A stretch of 47,882 nt of DNA from the NCBI GenBank assembly GCA_036510675.1, contig DATCDN010000003.1:1-47882 (forward strand), given 5' to 3'. This DNA is from JAATGI01 sp036510675 (GTDB lineage: Bacteria; Pseudomonadota; Alphaproteobacteria; ATCC43930; CGMCC-115725). How positions within the stretch are numbered: position 1 is the stretch's first letter; each line of letters starts with the position of its first letter. The translations under genes were made by a program, and so were the position numbers. Below, in pieces: positions 22,946-32,139 of this stretch. Under the pieces are notes generated by a model, which worked only from the letters and a program-made list of their open reading frames with translations, had not been told where the DNA came from and did not search any database.

Positions 22946-23674
22946 TCAACCATCGAGTTCGGGATAGCGTCGGAAAATCCCGGTCTCGTTGAATGGGATG
23001 CACCGGGGGCTGGCGCGATAGCGCGCGATGCGCGGCCGCGCCCCGACCAAGTCATGCAACGCCACCGCCAGCGGATAGCGGCGCTCGGCGCGCTTCGTCG
23101 CCTTTGGGAAGGCATAGCGCAGCCCCTCGACCAGATAGTAGATCGACAGATCGGGATAAGAGAGGCGGCCGCCGATCAGGAATTTCGGGCCCTTCGGATT
23201 CTGCGCCAGCGCGCGCTCGAAATAGCCCATGTATTTCGGCAGACGCTCCTTGAGGAAGGTTTCGCTATAGCGTTTCGCCTCCGGCTTCTGATCCTCGTAA
23301 TAGAGGCCCGCGGCGAGCGGGTGGTGAGTGTCGTGAATCTCCTTGACGAAATCCGTCACGGTCAGCTGCAGCTGGTTGGCCCATAACCGCCCGGCCTCGC
23401 CCGCCGGGGCCAGCCCTTCCTTCTCGCCGAGATAGAGGAGGATGTTCGCGGTCTGCGCGATCACCAGCTTGCCGGCCTTGAGAAATGGCGGCGCGAAGGG
23501 CGGGGTCGCGATCGTCTTGTCGGCCATCGCCGCCTGCATCGCCGGCATGCCGCCGGTTTCCTTGGCGTCGCCGCGCGCGACATCGACGTAGTCGGCACCC
23601 GCCTCTTCCAGCGCGAGGCGCACGAATTCGCCGCGCCCCGGCAGCCCCGGCCAATAATAAAGTTCGTATTTCAT
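22946..23674 (-). CDS. Glutathione S-transferase family protein
   Basis: A 242-residue cytosolic GST. The N-terminal thioredoxin-like domain (about 1-85) starts MKYELYYWPGLPGRGEFVRLALEEAG, with a likely catalytic Tyr at 6 or 7. The glutathione gamma-glutamyl site, normally an E/Q-S-x-A-I motif, reads QTANILLYLG here. The C-terminal helical domain includes PKFLIGGRLSYPDLSIYYLVEGL, the N-capping box region. The protein ends with an IFRRYPELDG tail. It would conjugate glutathione to electrophiles; substrate unknown. It follows the repeat-rich spacer and is transcribed with the minus-strand run from def. Confidence 0.9.
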   Translation of the reverse strand: MKYELYYWPGLPGRGEFVRLALEEAGADYVDVARGDAKETGGMPAMQAAMADKTIATPPFAPPFLKAGKLVIAQTANILLYLGEKEGLAPAGEAGRLWANQLQLTVTDFVKEIHDTHHPLAAGLYYEDQKPEAKRYSETFLKERLPKYMGYFERALAQNPKGPKFLIGGRLSYPDLSIYYLVEGLRYAFPKATKRAERRYPLAVALHDLVGARPRIARYRASPRCIPFNETGIFRRYPELDG

Positions 23675-23746
23675 TTGCTATCTCCGGATTGATCGGGTTC
23701 CAGTGTAACCGCTGGCATCAAGAAAAAATCACCGTCCCGGCGTGAT

Positions 23747-23777
23747 CCCCCGGTCAAGCCGTCGGCTTGACCGGGGG
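23747..23777. repeat. 14-bp perfect hairpin, GGTCAAGCC type
   Basis: CCCCCGGTCAAGCC (23747-23760) and its complement (23764-23777) surround a GTC loop. Hairpins of this core, CCCGGTCAAGCC, are dispersed in many alphaproteobacterial genomes. It could also terminate transcription from def on the minus strand. Confidence 0.7.
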
Positions 23778-23801
23778 AGGGACCCATTGTTCAGCGGCAC
23801 G

Positions 23802-24112
23802 ATGGATACCGGCTTTCGCCGGTAAGGGAAAATCAAAGGAATCATCGAGACACCAAGACGCCAAGATCGTTCTGACCCACCAACGCGCCTTCTCCGGCAA
23901 GCCGGAGTCCATCCCCCGCCATGGATACCGCCCCCGGATCGGGGTCCGGGGGTTCGCCGGTAAGGCGAAAGGGAAGATGAACCGCCAAGCCTGCCCCGGC
24001 GAAAACCGGGGACGCCAAGATGGCAAGGTCGCCCTGACCTGCCAATGCGTCTCTCCGGCGGAAGCCGGAGTCCATCCCCACCATGGATGCTTTCGCCGGT
24101 AAGGCGCATGAG
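23802..24112. repeat. Imperfect direct repeats with ATGGATACCG / TTCGCCGGTAAGG
   Basis: Units start at 23802, 23921 and 24083 with ATGGATaCCG or ATGGATGC, continue to TTCGCCGGTAAGG, contain a CGCCAAGAT-G-C-CTGAC-C-CCAA block, and end GCCGGAGTCCATCCCC. The first is 119 bases, the second 162, the third truncated. The second unit has extra internal hairpins (CCCCCGGAtcggggTCCGGGGG). The pattern resembles dispersed palindromic intergenic repeats built on CCGGCTTTCGCCGG. Confidence 0.75.
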
Positions 24113-24128
24113 ACAAATAGCGATGACG

Positions 24129-24653
24129 TTAAGCCGGAACCGGAGTCTTTTGCCGCTTCACCTTGGCAAGTTTTCGCAGGATGATGCCGCGCTTCAGCGC
24201 CGAGAGATGATCGACGAACAGGATGCCGTCGAGATGATCCATCTCGTGCTGGATGCAGGTCGCGAGCAGGCCCTCGGCGTCGAGCTCGCGAATCTCGTTG
24301 TCGTAATCGACATAGCGCAGGCGAATGTGTTTCGGCCGCTCGACATCGGCATAATGCTCGGGCAGCGACAGGCAGCCCTCGCTTTGCAGCGTCAATTCGT
24401 CCGACACAAACAGCAATTCGGGATTGGCGATGCGCATCGGCTGGGGCTTGTCGCCCTCGCGCGCGATGTCGAGCACGATGACTCGCTTCGCCACGCCGAC
24501 CTGTGGCGCGGCGAGGCCGATGCCTGGCGCCGCGTACATCGTCGCCAGCATGTCGTCCATCAGCCGCCGCGCCGCATCGTCGACGCGCGCCACCCGCCTC
24601 GCCTTCGCTTTGAGGCGCGGGTCGGGCGCGGTGATGATGGGCAGGATTGCCAT
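24129..24653 (-). CDS. def: Peptide deformylase
   Basis: A 174-residue metalloenzyme that removes the N-formyl group from nascent proteins. All three motifs are intact: G44-IGLAAPQ (44-51), EGCLS (92-96, metal ligand C94) and HEMDH (136-140, ligands H136/H140 and catalytic E137). Length is standard. The usual partner fmt is not adjacent: the gene stands between a repeat-rich spacer and a membrane-protein gene that is transcribed in the same direction. Confidence 0.96.
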   Translation of the reverse strand: MAILPIITAPDPRLKAKARRVARVDDAARRLMDDMLATMYAAPGIGLAAPQVGVAKRVIVLDIAREGDKPQPMRIANPELLFVSDELTLQSEGCLSLPEHYADVERPKHIRLRYVDYDNEIRELDAEGLLATCIQHEMDHLDGILFVDHLSALKRGIILRKLAKVKRQKTPVPA

Positions 24654-24710
24654 GGCGGACTTTACCTAGGGGGCGTTGGCGAAGCGGTCAACCCCGCGTT
24701 GCGCGCCGCC

Positions 24711-25292
24711 TCAAATGCCGGTGACGAATTTCGCCATGATGACGAGGATCGCCATCTGCATCGTCCCCTGCGCGGCGGTGGCGATGAAATACTTGCTCAT
24801 CATCCGGCCGATCCGGGCGCCGTCGGGATGGGGCTTCTGCAATTCGAAGCATACCCGCAGATTGGTCGGCATCAGATAGAGCAGCCCTTGCAGCGACATC
24901 AGGACATTCAGCGTCAAGGCGGCGTAGACCCATGCGACCTGCGGCCAGGGCAGCGCGGTGAAGCCGAGATCGACGGCGAGAAACCAGCCGGCCGTCCCGG
25001 TGATGATGCCGAGCGTCGGCATCAGGAACAGGGTGCGCGGCGTCAGGCGCAACAGCACCTCTTTCCGCAGCGAGACGTCCAGCATCTTCAGGATTGGGCC
25101 GAGGACGAAGCCCATGAACAGATCGATGCCGGTCCACAGCGCGCCGCACATGACATGGACCCAGTTGAGGAACCAGATGTTGCGGCTGACGATCGCGGCC
25201 GCCGCCACCACCACCGCGATGGCGACATAGGCCAGGTAATGCAGCCGGATCAGTTTCGGCGGCGCGGCGAGCGGGGCGGCGATGGCGGTCAT
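24711..25292 (-). CDS. Integral membrane protein of unknown function
   Basis: A 193-residue protein with about five hydrophobic segments (approximately 16-36, 43-65, 88-106, 118-140, 168-190). The second contains FLNWVHVMCGALWTGIDLFMGFV, whose His-Trp pattern resembles membrane domains of the urate-oxidase N-terminal/PuuD or DUF2269 type, in which His residues may bind heme; this is resemblance only. Its ATG overlaps the TGA of glnD by four bases (ATGA), so it is the second gene of that unit. No link to nitrogen control can be read from its sequence. Confidence 0.7.
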   Translation of the reverse strand: MTAIAAPLAAPPKLIRLHYLAYVAIAVVVAAAAIVSRNIWFLNWVHVMCGALWTGIDLFMGFVLGPILKMLDVSLRKEVLLRLTPRTLFLMPTLGIITGTAGWFLAVDLGFTALPWPQVAWVYAALTLNVLMSLQGLLYLMPTNLRVCFELQKPHPDGARIGRMMSKYFIATAAQGTMQMAILVIMAKFVTGI

Positions 25293-28060
25293 TCGGCGGC
25301 CTCCTGGGGGGTCTTGGTGGGATGCTCGGCGGCCGGCGCGGCGCCCGCCAGCGCGACCAGCAGCCGCTCGCGGATGCCGCGCAGGCGGCGCTCGTCTGTC
25401 ACCTTATGGCCGTATAAATCCTTCACATAAAAAACGTCCACCACCTTTTCGCCATAGGTCGAAATCTTGGCGCGCGCGATCTGCAGGTTGAGGCCGGTGA
25501 TCGCACCCGTCACCTCGAACAGCAGGCCGGGCCGGTCGCGGCCATTGACCTCGATGACGGTATGGGTCACGGACGCGGTATTGTCGAAGAGAACGCGCGG
25601 CGGCACGGTGAAGACGCGGGTGCGGCTCGGGATGCCGACCGGCGCCGCGAGCTCGGTGTGCGGCCGCAGCTTGCCGTGCAGCACATGCATGAAGATGACC
25701 GAGAGCCGCGCCAGCTTGTCCGACCGCGCGAAGGCGCCGCCCTCATGATCCTGAATCCAGAACGTGTCGAGCGCCATGCCGTCCGACATGGTGAGGATCT
25801 TGGCATCGACGACGTTGGCGCCGGCCAGCGCCAGCGCGCCCGAGAGCCGCGAGAACAGGCCGGGATGATCGGCGGTATAGACCACGATCTCGGTGACGGC
25901 GTGGCCGGTATCGACGCGGTGCTTGACGGTCAGCGGTGCCTGATCGCGATCCGCCTCGCGCATCAGCCGCGCGTGCCGCGCCTGCGCCTCGGGCTCGAAC
26001 GCCTGCCAGTAATAGGGATAGGTCTTGCCGCGATAGGCATCGAACTCGGCGTCGGTGAAATCCGTCAGCAGATCGCGCACCGCCGCCTGCGCCGCCGCGG
26101 CCCGCGCCGCGCGGCCCTCGGCGACGGTGACGCCGCCCGACATCAGCTCCAGCGACAGGCTGAACAGCTTGCGTAGCAGCGCCGCCTTCCAGCCGTTCCA
26201 GGTCTTTGGCCCGACCGCGCGGATGTCGGCGATGGTCAGCATCAGCAGCAGCTTCAGCCGCTCCGGCGATTGCACCTGCGCGACGAAGCCGCGAATGGTT
26301 TCCTCATCGTCGAGATCGAGCTTCTGGGCGGTATTGCTCATCAGCAGGTGCCAGCGCACCAGCCACGCCGTCGCCTCGGTCTCCTCCGCGGTGAAGCCGA
26401 GACGCGGCCCCAGCTTTTCCGCGACCTCGGCGCCGAGCACCGAATGATCGCCGCCGCGCCCCTTGGCGATGTCGTGCAGCAGCGTCGCGAGATAGAGCAC
26501 GCGGCGCGAATCGATGGTCGGCACGATCTCGGTCGCGAGCGGCAATTCCTCCTTGAACACGCCGGTCTCGATCTTGTTGAGGATGCCGATCGCCATCAGC
26601 GAATGCTCGTCGACCGTATAGGTGTGATACATGTCGTACTGCATCTGCGCGACGACGCGGCCGAAATCCGGCACGAAGCGGCCGAACACGCCGGCCTCGT
26701 TGAGGCGGCGCAGGGTCGTCTCCGGGTCCTGGCGCGCGGTCAGCATCGCCACGAACAGGCGGTTGGCCTCGGGATCAGCGCGCAACTTGGCATCGATCAG
26801 CTTCAATGATTGGGTAATGAGCCGCAGCGCATGCGGGTGGATATCAAGATCATGCTCCTGTGCCACCTGAAAGAGGCGCAGGAAATTCACCGGATCATCA
26901 TGGAATGCATTGTCCGATGCAACGTCGAGCCGGTCGTTATCGACGACGAAGCCTTCGAACGCCTTGCGCCGGCTGCCCCATTTGCGCCAGGAAAAGCGCG
27001 ATGGCTTCTGCTGCTGATCCTCCAGCAGTGCGCAGAAGATGCGGGTCAGATCGCCAATATCCTTGGCGGTCAGGAAATAATGCTTCATGAACCGCTCGAC
27101 GCCCATGCTGCCGGCGCGGTCGGTATAGCCCATCAGCTTGGCGACCTCGCGCTGGCGGTCGAAGGTCAGCCGGTCCTCGGCGCGGCCCGCCAGGAAATGC
27201 AGATGGCAGCGCACCGTCAGCAGAAAATCCTGGGCATTGTCGAACCGTTTCGCCTCCTCGGCCGACAGCACGTCGCGCTCCACCAGCTTATCCACCGCAT
27301 CGACGCGATAGATGTATTTCGCGATCCAGAACAGGGTGTGGAGATCGCGCAGCCCGCCTTTCGATTCCTTGACGTTGGGCTCGACCAGATAGCGCGAATC
27401 GCCCAGCCGCGCATGGCGCTCGTCGCGCTCCTTCAATTTCGCTTCGAGGAATTGCGGCGCGCTGCCCTTGATGATGTCGTTCTCGAACCGCTTCTTCAGA
27501 TCGAGAAACAGCACCTGCTCGCCGGTCAGATAGCGCGCCTCGAGGAGCGCGGTGCGGATCGTCACATCGTCCTTGGCGCGCTGTATCGAATCGGCGACCG
27601 AGCGGGTGGCATGTCCGACCTTCAGTCCCAAATCCCACAGCACATAGAGCATGTATTCGACGAGTTGCTCGGTGTGCGGCGTCGATTTATAGGGCTGGAG
27701 GAACAGGAGATCGATGTCGGAATAGGGCGCCAGCTCGCCCCTGCCATAGCCGCCGACCGCGATCAGCGCGATGCGCTCGCCCTGGGTCGGGTTGGCCAGC
27801 GGATAGATCGCCGAGAGCACGAATTCATGGAGCGCGCGCACGATCTGATCCACCAGGAAGCATAATTCGCGCGCCGCCTCGGTGCCGCGATTGTTCCGGT
27901 CGAACCGCGCGCGCACCGTGGCGCGGCCGGCGTCGAGCGCCGCCTTGAGGATGGCGGCGACTTTGGCGCGGGGCGGCTCGCCATGCTGGACCAGCGCCTC
28001 TAGCTCGTCGGCAAGCACACGCCGATCCACGATCTCACGCTGGCGCGGAATCTGACTCAT
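25289..28060 (-). CDS. glnD: GlnD, bifunctional PII uridylyltransferase/uridylyl-removing enzyme
   Basis: A 923-residue sensor of glutamine that uridylylates PII when nitrogen is scarce and removes UMP when glutamine is high. The nucleotidyltransferase domain has GGYGRGELAPYSDIDLLFL (catalytic Gly-Ser-like and D-x-D). The central HD hydrolase domain has LATLLHDIAKGRGGDHS. Two C-terminal ACT domains follow (EIVVYTADHPGLFSRLSGALA and VIEVNGRDRPGLLFEVTGAI) that bind glutamine. I start at ATG 28060 (MSQIPRQREI); ATG 28069 or a longer start at 28171 with a basic, low-complexity lead are alternatives, and no ribosome site decides. A membrane-protein gene is coupled downstream. Confidence 0.95.
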   Translation of the reverse strand: MSQIPRQREIVDRRVLADELEALVQHGEPPRAKVAAILKAALDAGRATVRARFDRNNRGTEAARELCFLVDQIVRALHEFVLSAIYPLANPTQGERIALIAVGGYGRGELAPYSDIDLLFLQPYKSTPHTEQLVEYMLYVLWDLGLKVGHATRSVADSIQRAKDDVTIRTALLEARYLTGEQVLFLDLKKRFENDIIKGSAPQFLEAKLKERDERHARLGDSRYLVEPNVKESKGGLRDLHTLFWIAKYIYRVDAVDKLVERDVLSAEEAKRFDNAQDFLLTVRCHLHFLAGRAEDRLTFDRQREVAKLMGYTDRAGSMGVERFMKHYFLTAKDIGDLTRIFCALLEDQQQKPSRFSWRKWGSRRKAFEGFVVDNDRLDVASDNAFHDDPVNFLRLFQVAQEHDLDIHPHALRLITQSLKLIDAKLRADPEANRLFVAMLTARQDPETTLRRLNEAGVFGRFVPDFGRVVAQMQYDMYHTYTVDEHSLMAIGILNKIETGVFKEELPLATEIVPTIDSRRVLYLATLLHDIAKGRGGDHSVLGAEVAEKLGPRLGFTAEETEATAWLVRWHLLMSNTAQKLDLDDEETIRGFVAQVQSPERLKLLLMLTIADIRAVGPKTWNGWKAALLRKLFSLSLELMSGGVTVAEGRAARAAAAQAAVRDLLTDFTDAEFDAYRGKTYPYYWQAFEPEAQARHARLMREADRDQAPLTVKHRVDTGHAVTEIVVYTADHPGLFSRLSGALALAGANVVDAKILTMSDGMALDTFWIQDHEGGAFARSDKLARLSVIFMHVLHGKLRPHTELAAPVGIPSRTRVFTVPPRVLFDNTASVTHTVIEVNGRDRPGLLFEVTGAITGLNLQIARAKISTYGEKVVDVFYVKDLYGHKVTDERRLRGIRERLLVALAGAAPAAEHPTKTPQEAAE

Positions 28061-28258
28061 ACCCGTCATCTTAACCGGCCGGCCACGATTGCGCCACCGG
28101 AGCCCGCGAAATCTTGACCGAAACATGGTCGAAACCGGCCGATCACGCCGCCGGCGGGGCTTTGTCGCCACAATCGGAACGGGGCCTTCGAAGGCGGGGT
28201 TACCCGAGATAGGCGAATGATCGGCGCCATCTCAATTCTTACTTAACAGGTTCGCGTT

Positions 28259-28801
28259 ATGAAGAGATCGGTTCAAAAGCTCGGTAAACCTCGGGTTTAC
28301 CAAGAGAACAGCGAAGGGCAGCCTGTGGATACCCTAGAACGGATGGCTCGAAACACGGCAAGCGGCGGTACGACCGACACGCTGACGACGATCGGCGGGG
28401 TGGCCGCGCTGACAACCATCATTCTCGGCGGCATCGCTATCGCGGCGGGCTTTCTCGCCCCGGGCCTGACGCTCGCCGGCTCGTTGCCGAGCACCGCGAC
28501 CGGCGCCCATCCGTGGATCGTCGATGGCGGCAGCGAGGTCGCGACCGACCTGCCGTGGCGCCTCCAGATCACCGTCGAATATATCGCGATGGGCCTCGCC
28601 GCCATCGCGCTGATGCTGCGCTTCGGCAAAGTGTGGCTCACCAAGTTGCAGGATTGGTACGAGACCGGCGCGCGGCCGGACGCGGTGCAGGGCGTCGAGC
28701 CGGAGCCGGAGCCGCAGATTTCGCAATTTCCCCAGCCGCTGCGCCGGCCGGGCGCGGGCAAAAATCCGCGCAAGGACGGTCGCCGGCTACACCCCGCCTG
28801 A
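28259..28801 (+). CDS. Hypothetical protein with two membrane segments
   Basis: A 180-residue protein of no family I recognise. Hydrophobic segments lie at about 42-62 (VAALTTIILGGIAIAAGFL) and 111-128 (ITVEYIAMGLAAIALMLRF), separated by a periplasm-like loop. The C-terminal 45 residues are Pro/Glu- then Arg/Lys-rich and probably disordered in the cytoplasm. ATG 28259 is used; an internal ATG at 28343 (MARNTASG) is possible. It is divergent from glnD, and its last 15 bases overlap the end of mutS on the opposite strand. Confidence 0.7.
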   Translation: MKRSVQKLGKPRVYQENSEGQPVDTLERMARNTASGGTTDTLTTIGGVAALTTIILGGIAIAAGFLAPGLTLAGSLPSTATGAHPWIVDGGSEVATDLPWRLQITVEYIAMGLAAIALMLRFGKVWLTKLQDWYETGARPDAVQGVEPEPEPQISQFPQPLRRPGAGKNPRKDGRRLHPA

Positions 28802-31483
28802 GGGCAATAAACTCTTAAGCCGGTAGATCAGTTCCAGCGCAGCCATCGGGGTCAGCGCGTCGGGCTCAACCCCGGCCAGCGCCTGGTCGAGCGGCGACGG
28901 GCCGGTGGACGCCGTCTTCTTCGGCGGGTTGGCACTGAACAGCGGCAGATCATCGGCGAGTCGCGCCAGCACGCCGCTCTGTTCGCCGCTTTCGAGCAAT
29001 GTCAGCACCGCCTCGGCGCGCCCGATCACCGAAGCCGGCAGGCCCGCCAGCTTCGCGACATGGACGCCGTAGGAGCGGTCGGCCGACCCCGCCGCGACCT
29101 CGTGCAGGAACACCACCTCGCCCTGCCATTCCTTGACCCGCATGCTGAAGCAGGAAAGATCGGCCAGCTTGGCGGCGAGCGCGGTCAACTCGTGGTAATG
29201 CGTCGCGAACAGCGCGCGACAGCGATTGACGTCGTGCAGATGCTCTACCACCGCCCAGGCGATGGAGAGGCCGTCGAAGGTCGCGGTGCCGCGCCCGATC
29301 TCGTCGAGGATGACGAGGGCGCGGGGCGACGCCTGATTGAGGATGGCGGCGGTCTCCACCATCTCGACCATGAAGGTGGAGCGGCCGCGCGCCAGATCGT
29401 CGGCGGCGCCGACCCGGCTGAACAGCCGGTCGACGATGCCGAGCCGCGCCGCTTCCGCCGGCACGAACGAGCCCATCTGCGCCAGAAGCGCGATCAGCGC
29501 GTTGGCACGCAGGAAGGTGCTCTTGCCCGCCATGTTGGGACCAGTCAGCAGCCACAGCCGCCGCCCCGCCGTCAGCGCGCAATCATTAGCGACGAAGCCG
29601 GCATCGTCGCCGCGGCGCAGCGCCTGCTCCACCACCGGATGGCGGCCGCCGGTGACGGCGAAATCCAGCGAATCGTCGATCAGCGGCCGGCAATAGCGTT
29701 CGGCGGCGGCGAGCGCCGCCAGCGCGCTGGTCACGTCAAGCTGGGCCAGCGCCCGCCCGCCGCGCGCGATCTCCTCCGCCCGCGCCAACGCCTCGGCAAC
29801 GAGATCGGCGAAGATTTTCTGCTCCAGCGCCACCGCGCGCTCCGCCGCCGAAGCGATGCGCGCCTCGAGTTCGCCCAGCTCGACAGTGGCGAAGCGCATC
29901 GCGTTCGACATGGTCTGGCGGTGGATGAACGCGGCGCCGAGCTTCGGCGCGTTAGCGGCCGTGACCTCGATATAATAGCCGAGCACATTGTTGTGGCGGA
30001 TCTTGATGCCGGCAATGCCGGTCTCGGCGGCGTAGCGCGCCTGCAATTCGGCGACGAGGCGCCGGCTGTCGTCGCGCGTCAGGCGCAGCCGGTCCAGCTC
30101 CTCCGAGTAATAGGCGGCCACGAAGCCGCCATCGCGGATGGCGAGCGGCAAATCCGGCGCCAGCGCGCGGCGCAGAAGCTCAGTCAGCACGCCGTGCTCG
30201 CCGAGATCGTCAGCCACAGCGGCGAGCTCGGGCGGCGCCTCGGCCGGCAGGCGCGGGCGCAGCGCCATCGCCTGGTCCAGCGTGTCGCGCAGGCAGGCGA
30301 GATCGCGCGGGCCGCCGCGCCCCAGCGCGAGCCGCGCCAGCGCGCGCTCGATGTCGCCGGTCTGGCGCAGGCCGTCGCGCAGATCGTCGCGCAGCCGCGC
30401 CTCCGTCACCAGATAGCCGACGGCGTCGAGCCGCGCCGCGATCGCGGCGGGATCGGTCAGCGGCATCGCGAGCCGCTCCGCCAGGAGGCGCGCCCCCGCG
30501 CCGGTGACGGTGCGGTCGATGGTGGCGAGGAGGCTGCCCTTGCGCACGCCGGACAGCGTCTCGGTCAGCTCGAGATTGCGCCGTGTCGCCGGGTCGATCT
30601 CCATCACCGCGTCGGCGGCCAGCCGGCGCGGTACCCGCAGCAGCGGCAGACGTCCCAACTGCGTCAGGCGCACATAATCGAGCAGCGCGCCGCCCGCCGC
30701 GAGTTCGGCGCGCGCGAAATCACCGAAGCCGTCGAGCACGCGCACGCCGTAAAATTCCTCGAGGCGCTTGCGCCCGTTCTCGCTGTCGAAGCGCGGGCCG
30801 GGCAGCGGCGTCAGCGCCGATTTCCAGTCGGCGAACAGCGCGGCGAGGTCGGGCCGCTCGACGAGTCGCTCGGGAACCAGCAGCTCGCCGGGGCCGATCC
30901 GCGATAAAACCGCCCCCAGCCCGGGCGCTGCCAGCGACTGCAGATGGAAGGCGCCGGTCGAGAGATCGAGCCACGCCAGCGCCAGCGCGCCACGCGCCTC
31001 CGCCAGCGCCGCCAGGTAGTTGTTGCGCCGCGCCTCGAGCAGCGAATCCTCGGTCAGCGTGCCCGGTGTGACGATGCGCACGACATCGCGCCTAAGTGCC
31101 GCTTTCGGGCCGCGTTTGCGCGCGTCGGCCGGATCTTCCATCTGCTCGCACACGGCGACGCGAAAGCCGGCGCGGATGAGCCGCGCCAGATAATTTTCCG
31201 CCGTGTGCACCGGCACGCCGCACATCGGAATATCGGCGCCGCGATGCAGCCCGCGCTTGGTCAACTGGATGTCGAGCGCCGCCGCCGCCTTCACCGCGTC
31301 GTCGAAAAACAGTTCATAGAAATCGCCCATGCGGTAAAATAGAAGATAGTCGCGATGCCGTTCCTTGATGGCGAGGTATTGCGTCATCATCGGCGTCGCC
31401 GGTTCCGCGGCGGGCACATCGGAATTTGTGTCGGGTGAAACCCGTATTGCGGTATCGTTCATGGGAAGCGGCTCGGCTGGCAT
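28787..31483 (-). CDS. mutS: MutS, DNA mismatch recognition ATPase
   Basis: An 898-residue mismatch-repair protein. The mismatch-binding domain carries LLFYRMGDFYELFFDDA, with the Phe-x-Glu element (FYE) that wedges into mispairs. The connector, lever and clamp domains follow (about 130-560), then the ATPase with Walker A GPNMAGKST (about 649-657), Walker B ALVILDEIGRGTATFDG, and the helix-turn-helix dimerisation tail. The frame stays open 585 bases further upstream, but that part is antisense to the histone-like gene and is not MutS, so I start at ATG 31483; ATG 31462 is equally possible. mutL is not in the window. It is convergent with the 180-residue gene. Confidence 0.96.
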   Translation of the reverse strand: MPAEPLPMNDTAIRVSPDTNSDVPAAEPATPMMTQYLAIKERHRDYLLFYRMGDFYELFFDDAVKAAAALDIQLTKRGLHRGADIPMCGVPVHTAENYLARLIRAGFRVAVCEQMEDPADARKRGPKAALRRDVVRIVTPGTLTEDSLLEARRNNYLAALAEARGALALAWLDLSTGAFHLQSLAAPGLGAVLSRIGPGELLVPERLVERPDLAALFADWKSALTPLPGPRFDSENGRKRLEEFYGVRVLDGFGDFARAELAAGGALLDYVRLTQLGRLPLLRVPRRLAADAVMEIDPATRRNLELTETLSGVRKGSLLATIDRTVTGAGARLLAERLAMPLTDPAAIAARLDAVGYLVTEARLRDDLRDGLRQTGDIERALARLALGRGGPRDLACLRDTLDQAMALRPRLPAEAPPELAAVADDLGEHGVLTELLRRALAPDLPLAIRDGGFVAAYYSEELDRLRLTRDDSRRLVAELQARYAAETGIAGIKIRHNNVLGYYIEVTAANAPKLGAAFIHRQTMSNAMRFATVELGELEARIASAAERAVALEQKIFADLVAEALARAEEIARGGRALAQLDVTSALAALAAAERYCRPLIDDSLDFAVTGGRHPVVEQALRRGDDAGFVANDCALTAGRRLWLLTGPNMAGKSTFLRANALIALLAQMGSFVPAEAARLGIVDRLFSRVGAADDLARGRSTFMVEMVETAAILNQASPRALVILDEIGRGTATFDGLSIAWAVVEHLHDVNRCRALFATHYHELTALAAKLADLSCFSMRVKEWQGEVVFLHEVAAGSADRSYGVHVAKLAGLPASVIGRAEAVLTLLESGEQSGVLARLADDLPLFSANPPKKTASTGPSPLDQALAGVEPDALTPMAALELIYRLKSLLPSGGV

Positions 31484-31547
31484 CGCTACGCTAGCACGCC
31501 GTCCGATTATCCGGAAATGGCACGAGACCTTCGGGGAGATCGAAGAA

Positions 31548-32138
31548 ATGGCGACAGCCAAGCAGTCCAAGTCACGCAAATCCGCCGCGGCCGGAACCAA
31601 AGCTCCGACCAGGGCTGCCGCCAAGGCACCCGCCAGGGCTTCCGCGAAGTCACCCGTCCGGGCGAAGAGCAAGCCACCGGTGAAGCGCGGCGCGGCCGCG
31701 AAATCGAGCGCGGCAAAATCCAAAGCCGCAAAATCCATGGGCGCCAAGCGCGGGGCGGCGGCAAAGACCGGCACCGCCAAGCGCGGCGCGACCAAGGCCG
31801 CGACCAAGCCAACCCGCAAGCCGGCGCGCGGCAAGACACCCGCCCGCGCGGCGGCGGCGCGCAAGACCGCCCCCGCCAAATCGGCGCGCGCGACCAAGAA
31901 GAGCGCCGGCGCCGCGGCGATGAAGCGATCGGCACCGGCGGCGAGCCGGCGCAAGGTTGCTGCGAAGCCCGCGCCACGGCGCGCCCGGGCGATCAAGGCG
32001 CCGGCCCCGGCAATGGCGATGATGCCGGTCACGGAACCGACCGCGATGAACGACGCACCGCCCGCCATCGAGGCTGCCCCGGCCGACGCCGGCGTTGCGA
32101 TGAGCGACGGGGCCGCCGAGGGCGCGGACCGGACCTAG
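31548..32138 (+). CDS. Histone H1-like Lys/Ala/Pro-rich protein
   Basis: A 196-residue, extremely basic, low-complexity protein (MATAKQSKSRKSAAAGTKAP) made of Ala, Lys, Arg, Pro and Ser repeats of the KxAAK/KPAR type to about residue 150, then a short acidic Ala/Pro/Met tail. This composition is that of bacterial H1-like DNA-condensing proteins (AlgP, BpH1, Hc1 tail type). GGGGAG lies nine bases before ATG 31548. It is divergent from mutS with a 64-base gap and one base from the next gene, so they form one unit. Nucleoid binding is inferred from composition alone. Confidence 0.65.
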   Translation: MATAKQSKSRKSAAAGTKAPTRAAAKAPARASAKSPVRAKSKPPVKRGAAAKSSAAKSKAAKSMGAKRGAAAKTGTAKRGATKAATKPTRKPARGKTPARAAAARKTAPAKSARATKKSAGAAAMKRSAPAASRRKVAAKPAPRRARAIKAPAPAMAMMPVTEPTAMNDAPPAIEAAPADAGVAMSDGAAEGADRT

Positions 32139-32139
32139 C

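Larger units (their letters stand above)
23675..24128. other. Repeat-rich noncoding spacer between GST and def
   Basis: 454 bases with no convincing gene; short frames here are just repeats read through. The left third holds the GST upstream region and a long hairpin (23747-23777). The rest is made of imperfect direct repeats, listed separately. Confidence 0.7.

Noticed and set aside
23802..24112. CRISPR array
   Set aside because: Only three imperfect, unequal units, internal palindromes throughout and no uniform spacers or cas genes.
23754..24116. Several 80-126 residue frames in the spacer between GST and def
   Set aside because: They read through direct repeats and hairpins in several frames and have no ribosome sites, so they are by-products of the repeats.
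29060..30907. 615-residue plus-strand frame inside mutS
   Set aside because: Shadow frame; MutS motifs are intact on the other strand.
31484..32068. N-terminal extension making MutS 1093 residues long
   Set aside because: It is antisense to a histone-like gene with a good ribosome site, and the extra sequence is Ala/Arg-rich with no MutS-like content. MutS homology begins after 31483.
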